A DNA stretch of 6,501 bases, taken from NCBI GenBank assembly GCA_029260675.1, contig JAJDCV010000324.1:1-6501 (forward strand), in the 5' to 3' direction. The position numbers and the translations under genes were made by a program. Positions 1-6,175 of the stretch are shown here, one piece after another. The notes below the pieces were generated by a model that saw nothing but the letters and a program-made list of their open reading frames with translations, made no database searches and was not told the origin of the DNA. The stretch is from Phycisphaeraceae bacterium (GTDB taxonomy: Bacteria > Planctomycetota > Phycisphaerae > Phycisphaerales > Phycisphaeraceae). Every line of letters begins with the position of its first letter. Position 1 is the first letter of the stretch.

Positions 1-1809
1 CCATTGCACGTTGGTCAGGCCGACGGGCTGGTGTCGCTGACCATCGGCACCCCCGGTCCCGTTGAGGAAGGTCAGGGGGCCGGCGCGACACTGGCGGACA
101 ACCCGGACTTCAAGCAGACACTGGCGCGGGTCAATCCCGAAGGCGTGCTGGTGGTTTATGCCGACGGGCAGGGGCTGGTTTCGCTGATCGATGAGGGGAT
201 CCAGAGGGACGGCAGCCCCAATGAAATGGAGATGTGGCCGAAGATCCGCGAGGCGCTTGGGCTGGTGGGGTTGAACTCGGCGGCGTGGAGTGCAGGATTC
301 GATGGCAAGGACTGGCGTAGCGATTTGTTTATCGACGCCCCCGCCCCGCGCACGGGTGTGTTGGCGATGCTCGATGGTAAGCCGATCACGGATGAGGAAC
401 TCGAGGCTGTGCCCGCCGAGGCGACCTGGATGCTGGCGACCCGGTTTGATTTAGGCGCCCTGCTGGACGCGGTCCGGGAAGCGGTCGCGGCGATCGACCC
501 GACAGCGTCCCCAAAGCTCGAAGAAGCACTGGCGCAGGCCAACCAGATGACCGGCGTGGATCTAGAAGCGGACCTGATCCGTGCGTTGGGTTCGGCCTGG
601 CTTGTCTACACCGACCCGGGCGCGACCGGCAGCGGGATGCTGGGGTTCTGCGTGGTCAACCCCCTGAACGATGCCGAGAAAGCCGAGCGGGCGCTCATCG
701 CGCTTCAGGCGATCGCCAACGCGCTGATGGGGCAGGCCGGGGGCGGGGACATGCACATCCGTTTCCACACCACGACCGATCAGGGGATGACGATGCACAG
801 CCTGGGCATCCCGTTTGTCGCGCCGACCTGGTCGGTGCATGACGGGAAACTTTATGTCGGGCTGTACCCCCAGACCGTGTTGACCGCGGGCGACCGGGCG
901 CGGGCGGGCAAGGGTTCGATCCTGACCAACGAGAAGTACCAGGCGGTGCGTGCCCGGTTGGCCGGCGGCGATGCCAGCGCGATCGTGTTCGCCAACCTGC
1001 CGGAGACCGGCGAGGACTCGTACCAGAACCTGGTGATGTTGACGCAGATCGGCTCGGGGATGCTGGCGATGTTCGGCTCGGACTCGATGCCGATGCTGCT
1101 GCCGCCGTTCGCACGGATCGAGCCTTACATCCAACCCGCCGGGCAGGTCGCCTGGAGCGACGACACGGGCTACTACTCCCGGTCGATCTCCCCGTTCCCC
1201 GGCGCGATGATGCTCGGGCCCCAGGGCGGGACGAATACGATGACCCTCTCGGGCCCGATGGCGATCGGCGTGATGCTCCCCGCGCTGGGCGCGGCACGGC
1301 GGAGCGCCAGGCAGGTTCATAGCATGTCCAATGCGCGTCAGATACTGGTCTCAATGTTTGCCTATTCGGTTGACGGGGATGACACCTTCCCGGAAGACAT
1401 TGTGACGCTGCTTGAAATGGGTTATTTCGAGGACCCGAGTATTTATCTATCAAAGGCATCGGGCAAGCGCCTGCCTCCGACGTTCAACACCTTGTCCGAA
1501 GCAGAGCAGGCACAATGGTTGCGCCATAACGCTTCGTACATCCTGATCCCCATGCCCAGGTTGTCCGAAGTGAAAACCCCCTCGGAAACAATATGCCTTT
1601 TTGAGCTGCCCCAGGACGCGTCGAATCCAGAAAAGCTCGCGGTCGGTTTCGCGGATGGCCACGTTCAGGCGATGCCTGTATGGGAAGCCGAAGAAACCAT
1701 AAAGGATCAGACCGGCAAGACGCTCGAAGAATTGATCGAACGTCAGCGGAACTACCAGATACCTGCGGCAGTGCCGGCGCCACCGCCGCAGGCACCTGTC
1801 GGGCCGTAG
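1..1809 (+). CDS. DUF3352-like protein with C-terminal prepilin-like (H-X9-DG type) domain, 5'-truncated
   Basis: The frame is open at the left edge with no convincing start, so about 602 C-terminal residues are seen. Residue numbers here count from the TTG at position 4. Residues 1-410 resemble the planctomycete DUF3352-like class: repeated alpha/beta segments with phrases such as TGVDLEADLIRALG and VVNPLNDAEKAERAL. From about residue 413 a prepilin-like domain begins: a short hydrophobic stretch, then LPALGAARRSARQVHSMSNARQ, which resembles the region after the pilin N-helix in planctomycete type II pseudopilin-like proteins. Near the end FADGHV (549-554) is the FADGH core of the H-X9-DG motif, but the expected His ten residues before Asp551 is Asn541. 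The tail is Pro/Ala-rich. Isoleucine codon use changes sharply at the domain boundary: all 19 Ile codons before residue 440 are ATC, while the last 160 residues use four ATA and two ATT among nine. The function is unknown, and an envelope location is only an inference. The stop is followed 11 bp later by a REP-like hairpin. Confidence 0.8.
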   Translation, partial: PLHVGQADGLVSLTIGTPGPVEEGQGAGATLADNPDFKQTLARVNPEGVLVVYADGQGLVSLIDEGIQRDGSPNEMEMWPKIREALGLVGLNSAAWSAGFDGKDWRSDLFIDAPAPRTGVLAMLDGKPITDEELEAVPAEATWMLATRFDLGALLDAVREAVAAIDPTASPKLEEALAQANQMTGVDLEADLIRALGSAWLVYTDPGATGSGMLGFCVVNPLNDAEKAERALIALQAIANALMGQAGGGDMHIRFHTTTDQGMTMHSLGIPFVAPTWSVHDGKLYVGLYPQTVLTAGDRARAGKGSILTNEKYQAVRARLAGGDASAIVFANLPETGEDSYQNLVMLTQIGSGMLAMFGSDSMPMLLPPFARIEPYIQPAGQVAWSDDTGYYSRSISPFPGAMMLGPQGGTNTMTLSGPMAIGVMLPALGAARRSARQVHSMSNARQILVSMFAYSVDGDDTFPEDIVTLLEMGYFEDPSIYLSKASGKRLPPTFNTLSEAEQAQWLRHNASYILIPMPRLSEVKTPSETICLFELPQDASNPEKLAVGFADGHVQAMPVWEAEETIKDQTGKTLEELIERQRNYQIPAAVPAPPPQAPVGP

Positions 1810-1820
1810 ACTGCGGTCGT

Positions 1821-1840
1821 CCGCGGATATACATCCGCGG
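1821..1840 (-). repeat. REP-like hairpin 1
   Basis: Perfect 8-bp stem CCGCGGAT/ATCCGCGG with loop ATAC (GTAT on the minus strand). It starts 11 bp after the stop of the upstream gene. The bases CTAG follow on the plus strand, so on the minus strand the hairpin is preceded by a TAG foot. There is no T-tract on either side, so a conventional intrinsic terminator is unlikely, although it may protect the mRNA 3' end. Confidence 0.9.
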
Positions 1841-1902
1841 CTAGAAAAGACCGCGAAAGTCGTGCGGTAAACTTTGTCTGCCCACTTATGCCCTACGCCT
1901 AT

Positions 1903-1938
1903 GATAGCGTCCGCGGATGTATATCCGCGGACGCTATC
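1903..1938 (+). repeat. REP-like hairpin 2 with stem extended to 16 bp
   Basis: The common CCGCGGAT core is extended outward by GATAGCGT/ACGCTATC to a perfect 16-bp stem with loop GTAT. It ends 16 bases before the transposase ATG and so would form in the mRNA leader if transcription starts upstream. The core is in inverted orientation to hairpin 1, and 23 bases are identical between hairpin 1 and the reverse complement of this one. A TAG lies upstream, separated from the core by CGT. Confidence 0.92.
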
Positions 1939-1954
1939 GTTTACAATACGAGAC

Positions 1955-2431
1955 ATGGCGGTCTACCTCTTCACTTTCCACGCCTACCGCTCGTGGAACG
2001 CCGACAAGCCTCAAGGCTACGTCACAAAAGGCGGAGGCGTCCTGCCACCAGATAAAGAACGTGCCGAGCAATACAATCGTAACGCCAAGCACCCGCCCAT
2101 CACGTTCGACGCCGCGGCACAGCGAGTTTTGGTTGATGCTGTACGTGAAACCAGCAACGCCAACGGCTGGCGACTACACCAGATCAATGCAACTACGACA
2201 CACATACATATCCTGGTAAGCTGGGGCGGGTTCTTCGAATGGGCCGAAGTCTCACGCACACTCAAGCGGAAACTCGGCGCTGCGCTAAGCAGCACACTGG
2301 ACAGGCCGGGGCCGTGGTTCAGCCGCGGCGGCAGCCGAAAGCGTGTAAATGACCGCAAGCACTTTGATCACTTGATGAACCGATATCTCCCAGGCCATCG
2401 CGGTGCATCGTGGCGGGAGAGCGACCCATGA
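1955..2431 (+). CDS. REP-associated tyrosine transposase (RAYT), IS200-like Y1/HUH family
   Basis: The predicted product is a 158-residue single-domain HUH endonuclease of the Y1 (IS200-like) superfamily, which cleaves and joins single-stranded DNA at hairpins through a 5'-phosphotyrosine link. Visible motifs are the N-terminal strand AVYLFTFHAYR, the metal-binding His-x-His in TTHIHILVSW (His83, Ile84, His85) after WRLHQINAT, and the likely nucleophile Tyr144 in the C-terminal helix followed by LPGHRGASW. The length is normal for a RAYT and no frameshift is seen, so it looks intact. The ATG at 1955 is preferred. An upstream TTG at 1874 stays in frame but would translate hairpin 2 and adds residues without family likeness. 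Only a weak GAG is seen before the ATG. The flanking hairpin pairs are the probable substrates. The YLPxHxG..W ending resembles planctomycete IS200-like proteins rather than enterobacterial RAYTs; that comparison is from memory. Confidence 0.88.
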   Translation: MAVYLFTFHAYRSWNADKPQGYVTKGGGVLPPDKERAEQYNRNAKHPPITFDAAAQRVLVDAVRETSNANGWRLHQINATTTHIHILVSWGGFFEWAEVSRTLKRKLGAALSSTLDRPGPWFSRGGSRKRVNDRKHFDHLMNRYLPGHRGASWRESDP

Positions 2432-2440
2432 CTTACACGT

Positions 2441-2460
2441 CCGCGGATATGCATCCGCGG
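2441..2460 (-). repeat. REP-like hairpin 3
   Basis: Perfect 8-bp stem CCGCGGAT/ATCCGCGG with loop ATGC, starting 10 bases after the transposase stop. CTAG follows on the plus strand, giving a minus-strand TAG foot as at hairpin 1. It is the first hairpin of the right-hand pair, and the roughly 50 bases from 2438 closely match those from 1818. Confidence 0.9.
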
Positions 2461-2529
2461 CTAGGAAAGATCGCGAAGATCGTATGGTCGCAGTGTCTGC
2501 TGCTGATATATGAGACACGCTGTTGATAG

Positions 2530-2549
2530 CCGCGGATGAATATCCGCGG
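2530..2549 (+). repeat. REP-like hairpin 4
   Basis: Perfect 8-bp stem CCGCGGAT/ATCCGCGG with loop GAAT, directly preceded by GATAG on the plus strand, so the TAG foot abuts the stem. It is inverted relative to hairpin 3. It lies 11 bp beyond the stop of the minus-strand epimerase gene and may form at that mRNA's 3' end, but there is no U-tract. Confidence 0.88.
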
Positions 2550-2560
2550 ATCACTGCGAA

Positions 2561-3520
2561 TCAACCCATGTACTGCTGTTGATACCACGCCCAGAGTTTT
2601 TCCAGGCCGTCGGCGATGGCGGTTTGGGGCGCATAGCCAAGCAGCTTGCGGGCCTTGTCGACGTTGGCGAAGGTGATCTTCGGCTCGCTGGCGGGCGCGG
2701 GGGGGGTGTCCAGCACGGCCTTCTTGCCAACGAGTTCTTCGACGATGGTTACGAAGTCTTTCATCAGGACGGGCTCGCCGCGGCCGAGGTTGATGATCTC
2801 GTAGCCCAACGGCGTGTCCATCGCTGCGGAGACGCCCGAGACGATGTCATCGACGTAGGTCCAGTCGCGTTTCATGTCGCCGGCGTCGAAGAGCGTGATG
2901 GTGTCGCCGCGTGCGATCCGGTCGGTGACCATGAAGGGCATCATGTCGGGCCTGGCGCGGGGGCCGTAGACGCTGAAGAAGCGAAGCGCGGTAAAGTTCA
3001 TCCCGTGGAGGTTGTGGTAGGTGTAGCCCAACAGCTCGACGGCTTTCTTGCTTGCGGGGTAGGCGGAGAGCGGGAGGTTGCAGGGGTCGGTCTCGATGAA
3101 GGGGAGTTGCTGGGTTTTGCCGTAGATGCTGCTGGTGCTGGCGAAGGCGAAGACCCCGGTGCCGGCTTTGTGTGCCGCTTCCAGGAGATTGACCGAGCCG
3201 GTGATGTTGACGTCGCTGTACAGGGGCGTGCGTCCGATGGAGTAGCGGACGTTGGCCATCGCCGCGAGGTGGGCGACGGCCTTAGGCTTGTGGGTTTCAA
3301 AGATCGCGTTGACCGCGTCGGTGTCACGGATGTCGGTCTCGCAGAGCGTAAACGCTTCGTGATTCACGAAGTCAGCGACGTTGGCGCGTTTCTGTTTAGG
3401 GCTGTAGTAGTCGTTGAAGTTGTCGATGCCGACGACGCGGCAGCCCTGCGCGAGCTTGACCTGGCAGAGGTGCGATCCTATCAGCCCCGCGGCGCCGGTG
3501 ATGAGGACGGTGTTGTTCAT
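2561..3520 (-). CDS. NAD-dependent nucleotide-sugar epimerase, UDP-glucuronate 4-epimerase-like
   Basis: This 319-residue extended short-chain dehydrogenase/reductase probably interconverts UDP-glucuronate and UDP-galacturonate for surface glycans. The Rossmann motif GAAGLIG is at residues 9-15. The phrase DNFNDYYSPKQKR (33-45) is typical of UDP-glucuronate epimerases. The catalytic Ser/Thr region is ASTSS (127-131), and the active-site YxxxK is Tyr154/Lys158. The substrate-side motif RFFSVYGPRARPDMMPF (180-196) and MKRDWTYVDDI (216-226) support the same subgroup over plain GalE. The length is normal and it appears complete. The start is the ATG at 3520; no Shine-Dalgarno is visible, and the leader is a C-rich heptamer array on the coding strand. 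It is the last gene of the minus-strand run, 183 bp after lpxC-fabZ, so it may have its own promoter, though none was recognised. Its stop faces the RAYT module. UDP-glucose 4-epimerase or a related dehydratase remains possible for the exact substrate. Confidence 0.88.
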   Translation of the reverse strand: MNNTVLITGAAGLIGSHLCQVKLAQGCRVVGIDNFNDYYSPKQKRANVADFVNHEAFTLCETDIRDTDAVNAIFETHKPKAVAHLAAMANVRYSIGRTPLYSDVNITGSVNLLEAAHKAGTGVFAFASTSSIYGKTQQLPFIETDPCNLPLSAYPASKKAVELLGYTYHNLHGMNFTALRFFSVYGPRARPDMMPFMVTDRIARGDTITLFDAGDMKRDWTYVDDIVSGVSAAMDTPLGYEIINLGRGEPVLMKDFVTIVEELVGKKAVLDTPPAPASEPKITFANVDKARKLLGYAPQTAIADGLEKLWAWYQQQYMG

Positions 3521-3529
3521 TGGGCGGTG

Positions 3530-3557
3530 GGGTCTAGGGTATGGGGTCTTGGGTCTG
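3530..3557 (+). repeat. G-rich heptanucleotide array, 4 units (arm 1)
   Basis: Four exact 7-nt units of the form GGGTMTN are read on the plus strand. Types in order: A (GGGTCTA), B (GGGTATG), C (GGGTCTT) and D (GGGTCTG). With the G at 3529 the four G-runs have loops of 3-4 nt and fit the canonical G-quadruplex pattern. The array lies immediately upstream of the epimerase start, whose coding strand is therefore C-rich here. A related array in opposite orientation lies at 3669-3703. The 111 bases between the arms hold no gene or motif that I recognise. Confidence 0.85.
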
Positions 3558-3668
3558 GTTGGAGTTAAGTGGATGCGTTATTGCTTCGGGGTGGTTCACG
3601 GAACAGTCACACGCAAGGGTGGTGTTGCCTGAGGGTTTCGTACAGGGACAAGTCTAAAGTACTCCGGC

Positions 3669-3703
3669 TAGACCCCATACCCAAGACCCTAGACCCTATC
3701 CCC
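3669..3703 (-). repeat. G-rich heptanucleotide array, 5 units (arm 2)
   Basis: Read on the minus strand this is one degenerate unit (GGGGATA) followed by units A, C, B, A, with the same unit types as arm 1 but in a different order. It starts directly after the lpxC-fabZ stop codon, so the transcript's 3' end would carry at least four G-runs with 3-4 nt loops, a canonical G-quadruplex pattern. Arm 1 and arm 2 share complementary blocks of 10-12 bp, so a read-through transcript could also pair them. Confidence 0.85.
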
Positions 3704-5020
3704 CTATTTCGCCTGATCGTCATCGACGAGCATGAACTTGACTTCGGCTTCGGCGGCGAGGTCTTCGGCGACGTAAGCCCGGCAGCGCATGTGGACGATC
3801 CGGCCGCGCATCTTGACGCTGGTGGCTTCCATCATCAGTTGGTCGCCGGGGGTGACGGGCCTGCGGAGCTTGACGCGGTCCAGGGATAGGAGGACGGCGA
3901 GCTTGCCGGTGTGTTCGAGTTTCTGCCCGATCAAGACGCCGGAGAGCTGGGCCATGGCTTCAACGACCAGGACGCCGGGCATGATGGGGGTGCCTGGGTA
4001 GTGTCCCTGGAAGAACGGCTCGTTGATTGAGACGTTTTTGATGCCGACCGCGCGCCGGTCGCCGTCGATCTCGATGACCCGGTCGACCAGGAGCATCGGG
4101 TAGCGGTGCGGGAGCAGGCGGTGGATCTTGCGGATGTCGAAGACGCTTTTGTGTGCGCCAAGATCGGTGCGTGTCTGGCTCTGGTGGGTCTTGATCAGTT
4201 GGCGGACGAGCTGGTGGTTCATCGCGTGGCCGGACTTGTGCGCGATGATGCGACCCTTGATCGGGCAGCCCAGCAGGTAGAGGTCGCCGATGAGGTCAAG
4301 GAGCTTGTGCCGGGCGGGTTCGTTGTCGAACCGCATGGGGTTGTTGCCCATCGGGCCGTCGTCACCGATGACCAGGACGTCGTCTTCGCAAAGGTGCGTG
4401 CACAGGCCGGCCTCGCGCAGGGCGCGTGCTTCGTGCTCGAGGATGTAGGTCCTGGCCGGCGCGATCTCGTGCGCGAAGTTGCCGTTGAGGAAGCTGAACT
4501 GGTGGGTCTGTCGGCCAAGCGGGTTGTCCGGCCCGTAGTCCAGCTCATACAGCAGTTGGGTGTCTTCGGCGGTGTCGCAGGGCATGGCGGCGACCATGGC
4601 GTCTTCCTGCTGAACGACCACGGGGTGCTTGATCACCAGGCACTGCCGGGGCTGGTCGGCTTGTTCGATCCCGGCATCGGTCAGCGCCTGGAAGAAGGGC
4701 ATGGCCGACCCGTCGAGCGCGGGGACTTCCGGGGCGTCCAACTCGATCCGGAGGTTGTCGATGTGCATCCCGGCGACGGCGGAGAGGCAGTGCTCGCATG
4801 TCTCGATGACGGCCTCGCCGGTGCGCAGCGCCGTGCGTCTTGGCCGACGGACGACGTGGGTGACCAGCGCGGGGACTTCGATGCCGTTGAGGTCGGTGCG
4901 GACGAAACGGATGCCGTGGTTAGGCGCGGCGGGCTTGAAGGTCAGCGTCGCCGGTTTGCCGTGGAACAGCCCGGGGCCGGAGAGTGTGACGGGTTTGCAG
5001 ATGGTCTGCTGGGGTTGCAT
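3704..5020 (-). CDS. lpxC-fabZ: Bifunctional LpxC-FabZ: UDP-3-O-acyl-GlcNAc deacetylase / 3-hydroxyacyl-ACP dehydratase
   Basis: This 438-residue cytoplasmic fusion joins the zinc-dependent deacetylase that commits UDP-3-O-acyl-GlcNAc to lipid A synthesis with the dehydratase of fatty acid elongation. LpxC covers about residues 1-285. Zinc ligands are His77 (in EHCLSA), His238 and Asp242 (in HKLLD), and His265 sits in SGH; from His238 onward the numbering matches E. coli LpxC. FabZ covers about 290-438, with HRYPMLLVDR and the hot-dog active site FFQGHYPG (His340) and PGVLVVEAMAQ (Glu354). All key residues of both enzymes are present, so both halves look active. The ATG at 5020 is chosen because MQPQQT aligns with the E. 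coli LpxC N-terminus. A GTG at 5029 would add three residues. No Shine-Dalgarno is seen. It lies 119 bp after lpxD. Such fusions are known in Bacteroidetes and some other phyla. The two substrates share the 3-hydroxyacyl pool, which may explain the pairing. Confidence 0.95.
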   Translation of the reverse strand: MQPQQTICKPVTLSGPGLFHGKPATLTFKPAAPNHGIRFVRTDLNGIEVPALVTHVVRRPRRTALRTGEAVIETCEHCLSAVAGMHIDNLRIELDAPEVPALDGSAMPFFQALTDAGIEQADQPRQCLVIKHPVVVQQEDAMVAAMPCDTAEDTQLLYELDYGPDNPLGRQTHQFSFLNGNFAHEIAPARTYILEHEARALREAGLCTHLCEDDVLVIGDDGPMGNNPMRFDNEPARHKLLDLIGDLYLLGCPIKGRIIAHKSGHAMNHQLVRQLIKTHQSQTRTDLGAHKSVFDIRKIHRLLPHRYPMLLVDRVIEIDGDRRAVGIKNVSINEPFFQGHYPGTPIMPGVLVVEAMAQLSGVLIGQKLEHTGKLAVLLSLDRVKLRRPVTPGDQLMMEATSVKMRGRIVHMRCRAYVAEDLAAEAEVKFMLVDDDQAK

Positions 5021-5034
5021 GAGTGACACGGTCC

Positions 5035-5061
5035 GGGGTCGGGGGTCGGGCTAAGCCGGGG
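5035..5061 (+). repeat. G-rich heptad tract in the lpxC-fabZ leader, G-quadruplex motif
   Basis: Two copies of GGGGTCG in tandem with 7-nt period are followed by further G-runs at 5048-5050 and 5058-5061. The four runs have loops of 2, 2 and 7 nt, so a G-quadruplex is possible on the plus strand. On the coding (minus) strand this is a C-rich leader ending about 15 bases before the lpxC-fabZ ATG. The unit resembles the arrays at 3530 and 3669. The rest of the 5021-5139 gap shows no clear promoter; TATGTG on the minus strand near 5070 is at best a weak -10. Confidence 0.5.
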
Positions 5062-5139
5062 CAAGGATTCACATAATCGGCGTCGTGGCCGGGGTCTTCG
5101 ATGAGGCGTGTTGATCCATCGGTTCCACCTCGGGTCATT

Positions 5140-6171
5140 CTACTGGCGACGTAGTTGTTTCAAAAGGCCGGGCAAGCGTTTCAGGGCGCTGATTTCGCGG
5201 AGGGTTTCTCGGATCGGTCGTGCGGGTGAGCCGGCGTAGGTCCCCCCGGCGGCGAGGTCGCCGGCGACCTGGGCCCCCCCGGCGAGTTGGACACCGGGCC
5301 CGATCACGGCGTGGTCGGTGATCGCGGCGTGCCCCCCGATCATCGTGCCGTCCCCGATAGTGGTCGAACCCCCGACACCGGTGCAGCCGGAGATGATGAC
5401 CATCTTGCCGAGTATGCAGTTGTGCCCGATCTGGACGAGGTTGTCGATCTTGCAGCCGTCACCGATGACGGTTGCGTTGCACTTGGCGCGGTCGATGCAG
5501 GCGTTGACGCCGATCTCGACATCGTCGCCGATGGTGACGGTCCCGATCTGAGGGGTCTTGGTCAGCCGTGTGCCCTGCTCGGTGACTTCGGGTCGGTATC
5601 CGAACCCGTCGGCACCGATGACGGCGTTGGGGTGGATGATGCAGCGGTCGCCGATTGTGCAGCGGTCACGGATGACCACGCCGGACCATAAGGTGCAGTC
5701 GTCCCCGAGGGTGGTGTGATCCATAACGGTGACGCGGTCGTGCAGGACGCAGTTCACGCCGATCGTTACGCCGGGCCCGATCAGGCAGTGAGGCCCGATG
5801 CGGACGCCCGTCCCGAGTGTTGCGGACTCGTGGATAAGGGCGGTCGGGTGGATGCCCGGGTCGGTGTGTACCGGCGGGGGCGCGTAGAGCAACAGGGCTT
5901 TGGAAAACGCCAGGTCGGCATCCTCGACTTGTATCAAGGACTTGCCGTTAGCCTGCGGGCAGTCCAGGCCTCGCTTGATCAGTGCCGCGGAGGCTTGGCA
6001 GGTGGCCCAGCGGTCGGCGTAGGCCTGCGTGCCGATGAGTGTCATCTGCCCCGGTCGGGCTTCGTTGAAGTTGCTGATCCCGTTGATCGAGATATCCCCG
6101 GAGCCGGCGAGTTCCCCGCCGACGTGCTGCGCGATTTCCGCGGTGTTGTGGGTGATCGTTGCGGTGGTCAA
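5140..6171 (-). CDS. lpxD: UDP-3-O-(3-hydroxyacyl)glucosamine N-acyltransferase LpxD
   Basis: This 343-residue cytoplasmic trimeric acyltransferase moves a 3-hydroxyacyl chain from acyl carrier protein to the 2-amine of UDP-3-O-acylglucosamine, directly after LpxC in lipid A synthesis. Residues 1-100 form the LpxD-type N-terminal nucleotide-binding domain. From about 105 to 315 there are continuous hexapeptide repeats of a left-handed beta-helix, including IGADGFGY (185-192), PQIGTVTIGDDVEIG and IDNLVQIGHN. His250 in that last motif matches the catalytic His of E. coli LpxD, and His281 follows in HAAITDH. A C-terminal helix (318-343) follows YAGSPA. The length is normal. The only fitting start is TTG at 6171: an in-frame stop lies 12 codons upstream at 6205-6207 and no ATG or GTG intervenes. 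No Shine-Dalgarno is seen. It lies 119 bp after the skp-like gene, the usual skp-lpxD order of Gram-negative bacteria. Confidence 0.95.
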   Translation of the reverse strand: MTTATITHNTAEIAQHVGGELAGSGDISINGISNFNEARPGQMTLIGTQAYADRWATCQASAALIKRGLDCPQANGKSLIQVEDADLAFSKALLLYAPPPVHTDPGIHPTALIHESATLGTGVRIGPHCLIGPGVTIGVNCVLHDRVTVMDHTTLGDDCTLWSGVVIRDRCTIGDRCIIHPNAVIGADGFGYRPEVTEQGTRLTKTPQIGTVTIGDDVEIGVNACIDRAKCNATVIGDGCKIDNLVQIGHNCILGKMVIISGCTGVGGSTTIGDGTMIGGHAAITDHAVIGPGVQLAGGAQVAGDLAAGGTYAGSPARPIRETLREISALKRLPGLLKQLRRQ

Positions 6172-6175
6172 TGCG

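Larger units (their letters stand above)
1818..2550 (+). mobile_element. RAYT module: Y1 transposase gene bracketed by two REP-like hairpin pairs
   Basis: A 158-codon HUH transposase gene (1955-2431) has an inverted pair of hairpins on each side: 1821-1840 with 1903-1938 on the left, and 2441-2460 with 2530-2549 on the right. All four share the stem CCGCGGAT/ATCCGCGG and a 4-nt loop. The left pair (about 1818-1930) and right pair (about 2438-2549) are direct repeats of each other. Their first 50 bases differ at about seven positions, all transitions, and the spacers are 70 and 69 nt. This matches the known layout of REP-associated tyrosine transposases (RAYTs), which act on flanking REP/BIME DNA. 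There is no other cargo and no target duplication was seen, as expected for Y1 enzymes. Whether the whole unit moves as one is unknown; most described RAYTs are single-copy domesticated genes. Confidence 0.8.

Noticed and set aside
562..1459. Long minus-strand open frames opposite the left gene (562-1320 and 695-1459)
   Set aside because: They overlap each other and a well-supported gene, have Arg/Pro/Ser/His-rich composition typical of antisense frames in GC-rich DNA, and show no family motif.
1874..1905. Promoter for the transposase: TTGTCT and TATGAT
   Set aside because: The spacing is 20 bp, longer than usual, and the -10 overlaps the hairpin base; too weak to list.
1874..1954. N-terminal extension of the transposase from TTG 1874
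   Set aside because: It would translate the 16-bp hairpin, adds 27 residues without family likeness, and the ATG at 1955 fits the RAYT N-terminus.
1821..2549. CRISPR array suggested by four repeated 20-mers
   Set aside because: The repeats are full palindromes in alternating orientation, spacing is irregular with a gene between them, and no cas gene is present.
2579..3568. 329-codon plus-strand frame opposite the epimerase gene
   Set aside because: It mirrors the epimerase over its whole length and is Gly/Val/Asp-rich without domains; the minus-strand frame has all catalytic motifs.
4106..5026. 306-codon plus-strand frame opposite lpxC-fabZ
   Set aside because: An antisense shadow of a gene with intact active sites; no recognisable motif.
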